A stretch of DNA of 64,000 nucleotides from M3007 sp041741155 (GCA_041741155.1 JBGSKO010000188.1:1-64000); one strand, 5' to 3'; positions 24,896 through 34,174 are shown, counted from the stretch's first letter. Program-made: numbers and translations. Notes: generated by a model from the sequence alone, not told the origin.

Positions 24896-26200
24896 ATGAA
24901 ACCAGCCTACCTTATTGCCGGCCTTTGGATGACCTGTGTCCTGTTTATTTTTTGTGACTCCCTTTCCGCTCAGGTTGCCATCAATACCGACGCCAGTAAT
25001 GCCGACTCAAGTGCCATGCTTGATATAAAATCTACAATCCGGGGTGTGCTCGTACCGCGTATGAGCACGTCGCAGCGCACGGACATTGCGGCGCCGGCCA
25101 CCGGCCTGTTGGTATTTGACATCAGCACCAGCACCTTTTGGTTTTTCAACGGAGCGACCTGGGTCGAAATCGGCGCCGTAGTCGGGGGCGGACCGGCAGC
25201 GCCTTCAGTGATTACTGCGGCAATGCTGACTGCAAACGCCAACAACTTCAGCCCATCCGGCTTTGGAAATGCTACTGCCGTACGCATCTCCGGCGATAAC
25301 GGGATGCGCGCTATAACGGGATTTGATGCCGAAACAAACGGCGAGGAAAAGACACTCATCAACATCGGTGCATACCCGATCTACCTCGCCCCGGAACACA
25401 CCGGCAGCAACGCCGCCAACCGTATCGCATACATCGAAGAAGTTATGATCCCGCCAGGATTGTCCTGCCGGATCATCTACGACGGGGTTTTGGCTCGGTG
25501 GCGCCCACTGGACCCGCCTTGTCCCAATTATACGAACATCAACCGATCGGTACACTACGACAAGTCGGCCGGTAAGGTGGCGAACAATTTTCAGGACGAT
25601 ATTCACCTGGAAGTGTTCGGCTCGCTCACCCAAACCTCGGCGGCGCCAACGGCTACCTCGCCGTTCACATCCTGGAACTTCAATACTGGCAGTTCGACCG
25701 GCGGTGGGCTGGGTTTGTTTTTCGTTCGAAGTGCCGAAGCCATGGCCATGGTCGGCGGTGCGCACATTGTGGCCAAAATGCATTTCAAAAGCCCGGCAGA
25801 ATTGTCCGACAATACCAACCAGTACTACATGTTCCTCCGTATTGCCGATATTCCCTTTAGCGGTTTTTGGGACCAGAACAACTCGCTCGGCTTGCGCTAC
25901 CGGCACAATATCAACGGCGGGAAATGGCAGTGCTACTCCCGCGACGGCAGCGGCGGGGAAACAGTACTGGACACGGGAATTCCGTTTGAGGTGAACACCG
26001 AATACGAAGTATTGGTAACACTGAACAAAACGAATACCGAGGCGACTTACTTCCTCAACGGCGCAGTGGTGGGTCGGATAACGGCCAATATGCCGGCAGC
26101 GGTAAACGTCGGCCCGTCCAACCATTTGGAAAAACTCTCCGGCTCGTCGGCGCGCTCGGCCTTGATTTATCGCTTTATGGGCGCTGCAATCGCACCCTGA
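24896..26200 (+). CDS. Secreted protein of unknown function with Bacteroidota fibre-type N-terminus
   Basis: A 434-residue protein with a signal peptide ending SLSAQ. The next 60 residues (VAINTDASNADSSAMLDIKS, then GVLVPRMS and FWFFNGATWVEIG) form the leader found at the front of many Bacteroidota tail-fibre-like and S74-type surface proteins. The rest is beta-rich. Residues about 220-430 resemble a jelly-roll (LEVFGSLTQTS, HIVAKMHFKSPAEL, YFLNGAVVGRI) with no catalytic motif. There is no T9SS tail or S74 domain. It is transcribed divergently from the caspase gene and convergently with the GHL10 gene. Function is not recognised; a surface structural or ligand-binding role is possible. Confidence 0.7.
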   Translation: MKPAYLIAGLWMTCVLFIFCDSLSAQVAINTDASNADSSAMLDIKSTIRGVLVPRMSTSQRTDIAAPATGLLVFDISTSTFWFFNGATWVEIGAVVGGGPAAPSVITAAMLTANANNFSPSGFGNATAVRISGDNGMRAITGFDAETNGEEKTLINIGAYPIYLAPEHTGSNAANRIAYIEEVMIPPGLSCRIIYDGVLARWRPLDPPCPNYTNINRSVHYDKSAGKVANNFQDDIHLEVFGSLTQTSAAPTATSPFTSWNFNTGSSTGGGLGLFFVRSAEAMAMVGGAHIVAKMHFKSPAELSDNTNQYYMFLRIADIPFSGFWDQNNSLGLRYRHNINGGKWQCYSRDGSGGETVLDTGIPFEVNTEYEVLVTLNKTNTEATYFLNGAVVGRITANMPAAVNVGPSNHLEKLSGSSARSALIYRFMGAAIAP

Positions 26201-26216
26201 GAAGCTATTCTCCTTT

Positions 26217-27845
26217 TTAGAACAGTATCCCCAAACACTTTTTCTTCTGCTTCGCGCCCTTCTTGGTCTTTTTTACCACCACGGGGTCGCTGGAATAACT
26301 TTCCACGTTGAACCGGTTGTAGGCCACTATCACGTAGGTGTAGTACTCCCCTTCGGCTGCAGTGGGGTCCTGAAAAATCCATTTTTCGGTATAAAACGGC
26401 GTGTATGTGAGCAGGTTGCGCGGGTTTTGAAAGTCGCCCACACCCCTCCCGTCAAAGCGGTAAATGGCAAAATAGTACGGATTTTCGTCGCGGGTAGCGA
26501 TATCGCAGGCGTGCCACGCCAGTTTCACCACACTTGGTGTACCGCCCACGCGGCAGATTTGCGGAGTAGCAGGCGGCGCTTTGGAGAGCCAGGCCATTCC
26601 CGGCACGCGGGTTTGGTTGTTAAACATCCTGGTCATCAGCGAATCCTGCACGCCAAGTGGGTTGCGCAGCAGCGGTTTCACGGAAAAGAAAATACTGCCC
26701 TGGACGGCACTGTTGCTGCGGTTCAAGGCAACCTGGCGGGTGATTTCGTCGGGTTTGTTCCAATTGGGGTCCACCTCGTTGTTGTTGATTTTATAGGCAG
26801 CATGGCCGGCATACAGGTGCTTGCCGTAAGTGTGCTTGCTCCACCAGTCGAGCAGGATTTGGTAGTCGGCCGGCGGAAACCCGACGCTCCAGTACAACTG
26901 CGGGGCGACGTAATCAATCCAGCCGTTTTTCATCCACTTCACCACGTCGGCATAGAGGTCGTCGTAGCACGTGATGCTGGCGCGCGTTTGGGAACCGTTG
27001 ATGGGGTCCTGCTCGGCGTTTCGCCACACGCCAAAGGGACTGATTCCGAAGCGGACATACGGCTTGACTCCTTTGATCATTTTGGAAACGCCCTCGACGA
27101 GTTTGTCTACATTGTCGCGGCGCCAGTCTTCGACCTGAACAAATCCGCGCGGATCGCCGGCGAAGTCATTGAGGTCTTGCAGCACCTGTCCGGGTTCCTT
27201 GTAGGGGTAAAAATAGTCATCGAAATGGATGCCGTCCACGTCGTAACGCACCACCACATCGCGCACGATATTGATGAGGTACTGGCGCACCAGCGCGCTG
27301 GCGGGGTTGAAATAGTAACGCGTGCCGTATCGGAAAAACCACTCGCTTTTGCGATTGTCGGGCAAGGCGCGGAGCGGGTGCGTGGGCGCCAGGTTGGCCG
27401 TGTCGAGGTCGAACGTGGCGCGGTAGGGATTCATCCAGGCGTGGAATTCCATGCGGCGGCTGTGTGCGGCCTTGACCATGTACTCCAGCGGATCGTAAAA
27501 TGGTTCCGGAGCAATGCCTTGCAAACCGGTCAGGAATTTGCTCCACGGCGCGGCGGCGGAGGGATAAAGGGCATCGCCGGCGGGGCGTATTTGCACAAAT
27601 ACCGCGTTCATCCCCAGTGCCTTGAGTACATCGAGGATGCTGTCGAATTCCATTTGCTGGCGTTCGGGCGGCAGACCGGGCGCCGAGGGCCAGTCAATAT
27701 TGGCTACGGTAGCGATCCAGGCGCCGCGGAGTTCGGCTACCGGCAAGGTGGCGGTAGTGGTAGTTTGTTGGGAAAAAAGCGGTGCGGCCAGTGCGAACGT
27801 AAACAGCAGGGTAGCGATGCGGTGGAAACGGAGTAGTCGGGACAT
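26217..27845 (-). CDS. GHL10 (DUF187) glycosidase, secreted
   Basis: The start is taken at MSRLLRFHRIATLLFTFALA, a clear signal peptide, giving 542 residues. The family signature is at the front (ELRGAWIATVANIDWPS, then NAVFVQIRPAGDALYPS), followed by YDVDGIHFDDYFYP around residue 230 with the acidic residues expected in the active site. A fibronectin-like C-terminal domain (about 430-530) follows. Characterised relatives (E. coli DigH, Bacillus YngK) act on glycans, DigH on denuded peptidoglycan strands. The exported form here would fit cell-wall turnover. It stands alone between oppositely oriented neighbours, so context adds little. Confidence 0.88.
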   Translation of the reverse strand: MSRLLRFHRIATLLFTFALAAPLFSQQTTTTATLPVAELRGAWIATVANIDWPSAPGLPPERQQMEFDSILDVLKALGMNAVFVQIRPAGDALYPSAAAPWSKFLTGLQGIAPEPFYDPLEYMVKAAHSRRMEFHAWMNPYRATFDLDTANLAPTHPLRALPDNRKSEWFFRYGTRYYFNPASALVRQYLINIVRDVVVRYDVDGIHFDDYFYPYKEPGQVLQDLNDFAGDPRGFVQVEDWRRDNVDKLVEGVSKMIKGVKPYVRFGISPFGVWRNAEQDPINGSQTRASITCYDDLYADVVKWMKNGWIDYVAPQLYWSVGFPPADYQILLDWWSKHTYGKHLYAGHAAYKINNNEVDPNWNKPDEITRQVALNRSNSAVQGSIFFSVKPLLRNPLGVQDSLMTRMFNNQTRVPGMAWLSKAPPATPQICRVGGTPSVVKLAWHACDIATRDENPYYFAIYRFDGRGVGDFQNPRNLLTYTPFYTEKWIFQDPTAAEGEYYTYVIVAYNRFNVESYSSDPVVVKKTKKGAKQKKKCLGILF

Positions 27846-28126
27846 TGTCGTTTGTTTGGCGGTAAAAATAGAGAAGTTTTGAAAATGAGGCTTTTTTGTC
27901 TGCTGCCCGGATTTTTTTACACCACGCAAGCCGCGTTTTGCCCCACCTTTAGCTGTTCCGGTGTACCGGCGAGGGATCGGGCCGGGGGGGGCCTCAGCCT
28001 GAAATAAATCCGGAGGACTGCAATTTTTCTGCAGGGGTAGGGGGTGATGTTTGTGGCGCGAACACAACGGACAAGCCGGGCAGGTTACTGCACAGCACCG
28101 GCTCGCTGCCAAAACCAAGCCGCACC
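27846..28126. other. Divergent intergenic region
   Basis: This 281-base region lies between the GHL10 gene and the plus-strand transglutaminase-like island. It contains a few G and C runs (for example near 27980) but no recognisable promoter box, repeat family member or RNA gene. Confidence 0.3.
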
Positions 28127-29494
28127 ATGTTGCCAAAACGACGCATCGTATTTTGTATCGGAATTCTTACTGCCGCAGTCGCTGTGGCGCAAAACACGAC
28201 CTTTGAACTGGGGCGTGTGGATTTTTGGAGGCCCGCCGATCTGTCCAACAATTGGATCATCATCAAAGAAGATGGCATCGCAGGCACCCCGATTTCAGGC
28301 GATATTAAAACCTCGGCATGGAAAAGGCTCGTTGGCGGCGCCGTTGAAAATAAACCGGTGGCTTACGTCAGCGGATGCACGCCGCGCATCGGTACCTGCT
28401 TGATCAAAAACGGCTCTGCGGGCGACTGCTCGAACCCAACTCCCGGCGAAGGACCGGCCGGCGAGCCGGCGAGCTACTTTGCCCGGGGCATCGTGTTAGA
28501 CCCAACCGACCAACCGACCGGGCTGTTCCTGCCTGTAGCACCTCTGCAGCGGGCTGCCGCAGACAACGTATTCGAATACCCCGCCACCGCTATATCTGAA
28601 ATACTGCCGCACGGCAAGGTTCAGTATTTTGAAAACTTCCGAATCCGTTGGGAATGGTCGGTCACAAGCGACCCCAATGGGACTTGGAGCGCCTGCGGCA
28701 TCAGCGAGAACCCGTTGTACGTCACGCGAAGCCTGCCCAAGCCCGAAAATCCCGGCGTCGGTTATCGCCACTTTCACACCTTGCTGCACATCGGGTGCAA
28801 GTACGCCGACGGAGCCACCTCGGATGAGGCGATGATCCAGGGCGTTTGGGCGTATTTCGAGGGAAGAGCCGTGGCAAGGGTGGACGGCGCACCGTTGAAG
28901 TATTATGGGAACTGGACCGGAATCTTGGCAGACCGTACGGATGAATTATTAGAAAAAAAAGATGGAAGATGTCAGTCGTGGGCAAAAATGCTACTGGATG
29001 TATTGAAAGTACAAGGATTTGTTGAGTCCAACAACTATAAAATTGTCAAAGCAAATACAAGCAGTGAATTTTTTATAAAAACGTGGGTAGACTATGGCGG
29101 ATCCGGCACTTCAGGGAACAATGTATATCCATTTAGAAATGTCAGAATGAGTACGTTGCACGAAAATAATTCTTACAAATGGCAATACTCTGAAGTTGAT
29201 TATTCGACTCCATCATTGGCTCAAAATAATAACAATCCACCTGCCGATTTTGGTTTTCATGTTATTGTAAATATAAAAGGCAAACTATATGACCCTTCCT
29301 ATGGACTAAAGTATGGAGTTTCGATCAAAAATTCTGACAACATAGAGGTTGTTAGTATGCTGGACGAAAACTATGTAAGCGCCTATGCACTAATATATCC
29401 ACCAGTAGAATATGAAATCCAAATGAATAATTTTGTTTTGAGTGACTATATCAAAATTATTGAACCTGTTAATCCCAGCCAAAATAATTATTAA
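28127..29494 (+). CDS. Secreted transglutaminase-like protein, paralogue 1
   Basis: A 455-residue protein with a signal peptide ending VAVAQN. Residues about 25-200 form a domain shared with the gene at 30431 (VDFWRPADLSNNWIIIKEDG; FRIRWEWSV; GISENPLYVT). The C-terminal half carries a papain/transglutaminase-like triad pattern: Cys in DGRCQSWAKM (about C282), His in FGFHVIVN (about H378) and Asp in LYDPSYG (about D389). The H-to-D spacing of 11 is identical in the paralogue. Peptide-bond cleavage or cross-linking are both possible. From about 28930 the DNA becomes AT-rich, within this gene, and stays so through the partner gene 10 bases downstream. The family was not recognised beyond this triad; target and role are unknown. 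Confidence 0.65.
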   Translation: MLPKRRIVFCIGILTAAVAVAQNTTFELGRVDFWRPADLSNNWIIIKEDGIAGTPISGDIKTSAWKRLVGGAVENKPVAYVSGCTPRIGTCLIKNGSAGDCSNPTPGEGPAGEPASYFARGIVLDPTDQPTGLFLPVAPLQRAAADNVFEYPATAISEILPHGKVQYFENFRIRWEWSVTSDPNGTWSACGISENPLYVTRSLPKPENPGVGYRHFHTLLHIGCKYADGATSDEAMIQGVWAYFEGRAVARVDGAPLKYYGNWTGILADRTDELLEKKDGRCQSWAKMLLDVLKVQGFVESNNYKIVKANTSSEFFIKTWVDYGGSGTSGNNVYPFRNVRMSTLHENNSYKWQYSEVDYSTPSLAQNNNNPPADFGFHVIVNIKGKLYDPSYGLKYGVSIKNSDNIEVVSMLDENYVSAYALIYPPVEYEIQMNNFVLSDYIKIIEPVNPSQNNY

Positions 29495-29504
29495 ATCAAA
29501 GTGT

Positions 29505-30416
29505 ATGAAAAATAAATTTGTGTTCGTTTTTTTGTTTGCTTTAACTTTTTTCAATGCTATTTCTCAGAGTATTGATATAGAAAAATATGTTGTTTTTGAA
29601 AAAAACAAATATAAGGCTTACTGTATTCACAAAAATGAAATTGCAATTATTAAAACAGACAGTTCTTTTGTATTGGTTGATACACTGAGTTTGATAGAAA
29701 ATATGAAAAGCGACATACTTGATGATGGTATACTATATTGGGATGTTTTTGATACATTTTTAATTCAAGTTAGACTGCATGTAGATATGACCGGGATGAC
29801 ACACACGCCTGTAGAAATGTTTAACCTTAACAACTATTCAAAAGCGCGACATTCACGATATATACGTCCTAAGAAAAGCATAGAAAATGGTATTTGGCCA
29901 ATTGATGGCGAGACGATGAGAATTCATTTTAAATCTGAATCCGATACTTTCACCAAGGGGCCAATATTTTTTGATTTTTATGCAACCAGAGATACGTTTA
30001 TGGTTTTCGTGTACTGCGCCGACAAAAACAAGATCGATATATGGAACTTTGGCAAATATCTGCTTCGGATCGACAAAGTTCTCCCAATTGAGGAGAAAGA
30101 GGCCATTGGTAGAAAAAAATCCTGGGAGCTTATAACGAGTATCCCAATCGAACATCCCTTCACCGGCCCCTTTCGGATCATTCACACCAAAGGCCGAAAC
30201 TATTTGGTGACACGAGAAGGCGAAATATACCTCGTCGGAACAAGCAGCCTGAAATTGGTTGACAAACTACCCGAAGGCCCCGAAAGAACCCTGGTTATTG
30301 ACAAAGATCTGGACGAAGTGTACCATATCGAACGCGCCCTGTTGCTGCGGGACGACGACAAGCCCCTCCGCGACAAACTCCGCGAATCGGCCGTACAAAT
30401 CCTGCATGACCACTAA
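29505..30416 (+). CDS. Secreted partner protein of transglutaminase-like paralogue 1, unknown
   Basis: The start is taken at MKNKFVFVFLFALTFFNAISQ, a signal peptide 10 bases after the upstream stop; an in-frame Met further up would overlap that gene. The 303-residue product is beta-rich with repeated short strands and charged turns (IHKNEIAIIKTDSSFVLVDT, KGRNYLVTREGEIYLVG), somewhat like a small propeller. No family was recognised. The first two thirds are strongly AT-rich and use AT-ending codons; the last third returns to the GC-rich style of the genome. Tight coupling to the upstream enzyme suggests a dedicated partner, such as an inhibitor, immunity protein or substrate. That role is inference. 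Confidence 0.6.
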   Translation: MKNKFVFVFLFALTFFNAISQSIDIEKYVVFEKNKYKAYCIHKNEIAIIKTDSSFVLVDTLSLIENMKSDILDDGILYWDVFDTFLIQVRLHVDMTGMTHTPVEMFNLNNYSKARHSRYIRPKKSIENGIWPIDGETMRIHFKSESDTFTKGPIFFDFYATRDTFMVFVYCADKNKIDIWNFGKYLLRIDKVLPIEEKEAIGRKKSWELITSIPIEHPFTGPFRIIHTKGRNYLVTREGEIYLVGTSSLKLVDKLPEGPERTLVIDKDLDEVYHIERALLLRDDDKPLRDKLRESAVQILHDH

Positions 30417-30430
30417 CCCCCTTGCACACT

Positions 30431-32011
30431 ATGAACTGGCGTACACAAATCCTGCTTGCCGGAATCGCACTGGTCGGCGCCTGGAAACCAGCCTGGGCGC
30501 AAGGCAATGCGCTACAGCTCGTCCGCGTGGAGTTTTGGGCGCCGCAGGACAAGTCCGACCATTGGGTTAGGATCAAACAGGACGGCCTTTCGCATACGGA
30601 ACTGTCGGGGCCGACCAAGACCAAAGCCTGGATGCTCAACAATGCCGGCGGCGCCGACAAAAAACCGGTGGCTTACGCCGGCGGCGCCACGCCGCGAGCG
30701 GGCGCCTGTTTTCGGGCCTTGGGCAGCAACAAGTCCTGCCCCGTGGGGGCGGAGGGCGGTCCGGCGCCGGCGCCGACGCCCTATTTCGTGCGCGGAACGG
30801 TGCTGGGCCCGTCGGGGCAGCCCGCCGCCATGGCATTCCGCCCCAAGCAGTTAGTCAAGACAGGCACTGCGGACGTGTACGAATACCGGCCCGAGCCTGC
30901 CGACGCGGCGTTTCCGGCCCTGCGCGTTCAGTATATGGAGCAGTTTCGGATACGATGGGAGTGGTCTGTCTCCGGCGACCCGCACGGGGCGTGGACACAG
31001 GCGGGCATCAGCGAGAACCGGATGTACGTCACCTATAAAAAGCCCCTGCATGCCGGGCCTTTCTTTTACACCTGCCTGCATCTCGGCTGCTCCGAGGCGG
31101 CGAACCAGCAGGCCGAGGGCACCGTGGTGGCTGGCGTGTTCGACCGCTTCAAGACCCGGTGTGTAGTTCGGGTGGACGACGCGGAAAACAACTGCCTCCG
31201 ATACTGGGGCGACCCTGACTTGACCCGCCAGAACAGGGGACTGGACTTTCTGCTGGAAAACGCCGCCGGTGCGGCGTACGAAGATGGCCGGTGCGGCGAG
31301 TGGAGCGCCTTTTTTGAGGAGATACTGGCCGCGCAAGGGATTTCCGGCTCGCAGGTGACGGCTCTTGCATACGACCCCGCAGGCCCAATGGTGGCCCGGT
31401 TCGACGACGACCTGAGAAATGCCTACCTGGCACACGTAGAGCAGTTTTTCGGCAACGACCTGTTTCCCACACCTAATCACCCGGAACAGCCTACCAACGT
31501 CCTGCTCGACAACATAGACCCTGTGTTCGGTCTGCCCGGCACGGGTGCCCGGATCATCCTGCACGGCAAGATCGCCACCTCGCAAAGCAGCGGAATGACG
31601 AAATTGGTCATCATCTCCCAGTTTTTCGTCAAGGATTGGGACTTCTCTCAGGGAGAAGAGCAGTTCTATGCCGCCTTGCCGACTGGGCAATCGCTAAGCA
31701 TCAAGAACCCGAATGGCCAAGAGGTGGCCGTCGTGACCGGGGCCGACGCGCTCGGAAGCCCGGCACAAGGCAACAGCGACCCCCGATCCAACTTCGACGA
31801 CCACGTGCTCTTCCAGCACGGTAATCTGTACTACGATCCTTCTTACGGCACAGGGCCTTTCCCAGACAAAGCGGAGTGGGTTGTGAACAGTTTGGCAGGA
31901 TACGGGACACTTCTTATATACCTAAATACAAACAATGTTCCGTTTTATTTGATATACCTGCACAATAAGCAATATCAATTTGATCAGAATATAATAAAAT
32001 TCACAAAATGA
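30431..32011 (+). CDS. Secreted transglutaminase-like protein, paralogue 2
   Basis: The start is taken at MNWRTQILLAGIALVG (signal peptide ending AWAQ), 14 bases after the previous stop, giving 526 residues. The N-terminal domain matches paralogue 1 (VEFWAPQDKSDHWVRIKQDG; FRIRWEWSV; GISENRMYVT). The triad pattern is Cys in DGRCGEWSAF (about C288), His in FDDHVLFQHG (about H458) and Asp in YYDPSYG (about D469). The segment between Cys and His is about 75 residues longer than in paralogue 1. The gene is GC-rich until about 31890, then switches to AT-rich for its last 40 codons. Its stop overlaps the next start in ATGA (32008-32011), which points to translational coupling. Confidence 0.65.
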   Translation: MNWRTQILLAGIALVGAWKPAWAQGNALQLVRVEFWAPQDKSDHWVRIKQDGLSHTELSGPTKTKAWMLNNAGGADKKPVAYAGGATPRAGACFRALGSNKSCPVGAEGGPAPAPTPYFVRGTVLGPSGQPAAMAFRPKQLVKTGTADVYEYRPEPADAAFPALRVQYMEQFRIRWEWSVSGDPHGAWTQAGISENRMYVTYKKPLHAGPFFYTCLHLGCSEAANQQAEGTVVAGVFDRFKTRCVVRVDDAENNCLRYWGDPDLTRQNRGLDFLLENAAGAAYEDGRCGEWSAFFEEILAAQGISGSQVTALAYDPAGPMVARFDDDLRNAYLAHVEQFFGNDLFPTPNHPEQPTNVLLDNIDPVFGLPGTGARIILHGKIATSQSSGMTKLVIISQFFVKDWDFSQGEEQFYAALPTGQSLSIKNPNGQEVAVVTGADALGSPAQGNSDPRSNFDDHVLFQHGNLYYDPSYGTGPFPDKAEWVVNSLAGYGTLLIYLNTNNVPFYLIYLHNKQYQFDQNIIKFTK

Positions 32012-32475
32012 GACAATTTTCAATTACGGTCTTGCTGACAATGTTATGTTTTGAGTCACTGTTGTTGGCACAAGATACATTATACTACAAAAAAACTCAA
32101 GGATATGAATCTATCGTAGTGATAGACGGATATCATTTAGTTTTTTATGCAAATTTAACAGGACATACAGACACCGTTTTTCATTATGAATATGGCCATT
32201 ACATGAAGACACGAATCATAGATATTTCAATAAAAAACAACAAACATACTGTTCTGTATAGAAATGGAGATTTGATTGGATATACCATACATGATTATTG
32301 GAATAATGCTTGGCATCCATATATGGGAAATATCCTTGTTTTTTTTACACCAACCCGCTACAAGGTAGATGTATCCATAGTGGATGGTGACAAATTCAAG
32401 ATCATCGAAGATGGGCGCGAGACGCTGTACCAAATCAATTTCACCAACAAAACGCTCGAACGATATGACAAATAA
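32008..32475 (+). CDS. Small secreted partner of transglutaminase-like paralogue 2, unknown
   Basis: A 155-residue product with a signal peptide (MRQFSITVLLTMLCFESLLL, then AQ). The remainder is beta-rich and aromatic (YHLVFYANLTGHTDTVFHYE, WNNAWHPYMGNILVFF) with no recognised family. It is unrelated at sight to the 303-residue partner of paralogue 1, though it holds the same position. Its start overlaps the upstream stop by four bases, and its end overlaps the start of the decayed PKD gene by 11 bases. The DNA is AT-rich, unlike the genome average. The arrangement resembles effector-immunity pairs; nothing in the sequence proves it. Confidence 0.6.
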   Translation: MRQFSITVLLTMLCFESLLLAQDTLYYKKTQGYESIVVIDGYHLVFYANLTGHTDTVFHYEYGHYMKTRIIDISIKNNKHTVLYRNGDLIGYTIHDYWNNAWHPYMGNILVFFTPTRYKVDVSIVDGDKFKIIEDGRETLYQINFTNKTLERYDK

Positions 32476-33159
32476 ACCAATCATCGTCGTGCTGACGCTT
32501 TGCCTGCTGAGCAGCGCCGTGGCATACGGGCAGTGCCCGAGTTTGCCACATTGCCGATTCTCCTTCTCGATTGGACAGGATGGGTACTCGGTCCAGTTCA
32601 ACGGGGAAACCAGTTGTGAAGACAACCTGGATCTGACGTGGTATTTTGGCGACGGAGCCAAGCACAGCAGCAGCGGCAATAACCTCAACCTCGACCCTGT
32701 TCATATTTACCCCGGCGACGGTAAATATGTGGTGCGTATGGTGGTGTCGCTGCCAGCCCCACATACTACTTGTACGCATACGGCAGAGGGAACTCGGACA
32801 TCATCTTTTTACCCGACATCAACCCCCTCTCCGCATTCGAATACCCGACCAATTACCATTGGGACTTTGACGACGGCACCACCTACCTCGACAATGTGGA
32901 CGGCAGCGGATTTGCCATGCACCGGTACGTGTTGGAGTCGGGGGGGAGCTACCCCAGGGCAAACGCATCAAAATTGAGTACGCCCTCCGAGAGGTCAAAA
33001 ATTGGTGGAAAATATCCATCCTTATCGTTTACACGACCTCGGAGAGGCCGCACATTTTTCGCGAAGGGCCAGACGTTCCAGGTTTAAAAACTGCTCCTCG
33101 AAGGACAACCCGTGGCCGTGCGCGATTTTTACAAAAAGATCATTTTTGAGGGATTGTAG
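32465..33159 (+). pseudogene. PKD-domain secreted protein, broken by frameshifts
   Basis: It starts MTNKPIIVVLTLCLLSSAVA (signal peptide) and runs into a PKD domain (LTWYFGDGA, YPGDGKYVVRMVVSL). Near 32745 the sense moves to another frame (TYYLYAYGRGNSDIIFLPDI, then a second PKD, NYHWDFDDGTTYLDN). At the G run 32939-32946 it moves again (GKRIKIEYALREVKNWWKIS), and the C-terminus is legible in a third stretch (LLLEGQPVAVRDFYKKIIFE, stop 33157-33159) after an in-frame TAA at 33085. Two apparent one-base losses plus a stop or further shift mean either a decayed gene or sequencing error at homopolymers. The intact protein would have about 230 residues. Confidence 0.65.
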
Positions 33160-33179
33160 CAGCACTGCACGGGGGTGCG

Positions 33180-33187
33180 TACTTTTG
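33180..33187 (+). promoter_or_regulatory. Bacteroidota -7 box TACTTTTG for lpxD
   Basis: TACTTTTG fits TAnnTTTG and lies 24 bases before the lpxD ATG. A TTG at 33154-33156 is 23 bases upstream and could serve as the -33 element. Confidence 0.55.
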
Positions 33188-33211
33188 CCCGCCTAAGGCA
33201 CACTCCCAAAC

Positions 33212-34174
33212 ATGAAATTTCCGCAACCCATACCCGTCCGCGACCTGGCCGAACGCTTTCAGGCCCAACTCATCGGCGACGCCTCTCTGTTCGCCACCGG
33301 GATCAACGAAATCCACAAAGTGGAACCCGGCGATGTCGCTTTTTCCGACGCACCCAAGTATTTCCAAAAAACACTCGACAGCGCAGCCACGGTCATCCTG
33401 CTCAACGCTCCCGCCGAGTGCCCGCCCGGCAAGGCCATTCTCGTGGTAGAAAAACCGTTCGAGGTATATGACACGCTCATCCGCGCGTACAGACCATTCG
33501 AGCCGTCCACCAGCCCCGTCAGTCACCGGGCACAGATACACCCCACAGCCATCATCGAGCCGGGTGTGGTCATTGCCGCCAACGTATCCATCGGCGCGCA
33601 CTGCTACATCCAGGCCAATACCTACATCGGGGAGTACACCACCATCGGAGACCACGTAAACATCGGCCCGAACACGACTATCGGCAGCGATGCCTTTTAT
33701 TTCAAAAAACACCCCGACGGAACGTACCAGAAATGGCGCTCCGGCGGTCGGGTCATCATCGAAGATCAGGTGGATATCGGCGCCGGTTGCACGATCAACA
33801 AGGGCGTAAGCGGCGACACGGTCATCGGAGCCGGCAGCAAATTAGACTGCCAAATCCACATCGGACACGGCGTGGTAGTCGGCAAAAACTGCCTCATGGC
33901 CGCGCAGGTGGGCATCGGCGGCAAAACAATCCTCGAAGACAATGTAGTGCTGTACGGGCAGGTGGGCATTATTCAGGCCGTGCGCATCGGTAAAGGGGCC
34001 ATCGTGCTGGCCGGCGCGGGCGTGTCCAAATCGCTCGAAGGCGGCAAGACCTATTTTGGCGCGCCGGCGGAAGAAATGCGGGAAAAATACCGGGAAATTG
34101 CGGCCACACGGCAGCTGCCGGCGTTGTTACGGAAACTGGGCAAATCCATGGATTCCAATCTCGGCGAGGTTTAG
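33212..34174 (+). CDS. lpxD: UDP-3-O-(3-hydroxyacyl)glucosamine N-acyltransferase
   Basis: A 320-residue member of the LpxD family. The N-terminal uridine-binding domain (about 1-100, GINEIHKVEPGDVAFSD) is followed by a long left-handed parallel beta-helix of hexapeptide repeats (about 105-260, for example IIEPGVVIAANVSIG). HIGHGVVVGKN holds the candidate catalytic His (about 220), and a helical tail trimerises. It transfers the second acyl chain in lipid A synthesis, in the cytosol. Length is slightly below the usual 340. It is not beside lpxA/lpxC or fabZ, so it may be a second copy or an acyltransferase for another sugar; the lipid A role is the default reading. Confidence 0.85.
   Translation: MKFPQPIPVRDLAERFQAQLIGDASLFATGINEIHKVEPGDVAFSDAPKYFQKTLDSAATVILLNAPAECPPGKAILVVEKPFEVYDTLIRAYRPFEPSTSPVSHRAQIHPTAIIEPGVVIAANVSIGAHCYIQANTYIGEYTTIGDHVNIGPNTTIGSDAFYFKKHPDGTYQKWRSGGRVIIEDQVDIGAGCTINKGVSGDTVIGAGSKLDCQIHIGHGVVVGKNCLMAAQVGIGGKTILEDNVVLYGQVGIIQAVRIGKGAIVLAGAGVSKSLEGGKTYFGAPAEEMREKYREIAATRQLPALLRKLGKSMDSNLGEV

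Noticed and set aside
26427..27836. Plus-strand frame of 469 codons opposite the GHL10 gene
   Set aside because: The minus strand carries the GHL10 signature and a signal peptide; the plus frame is an antisense artefact.
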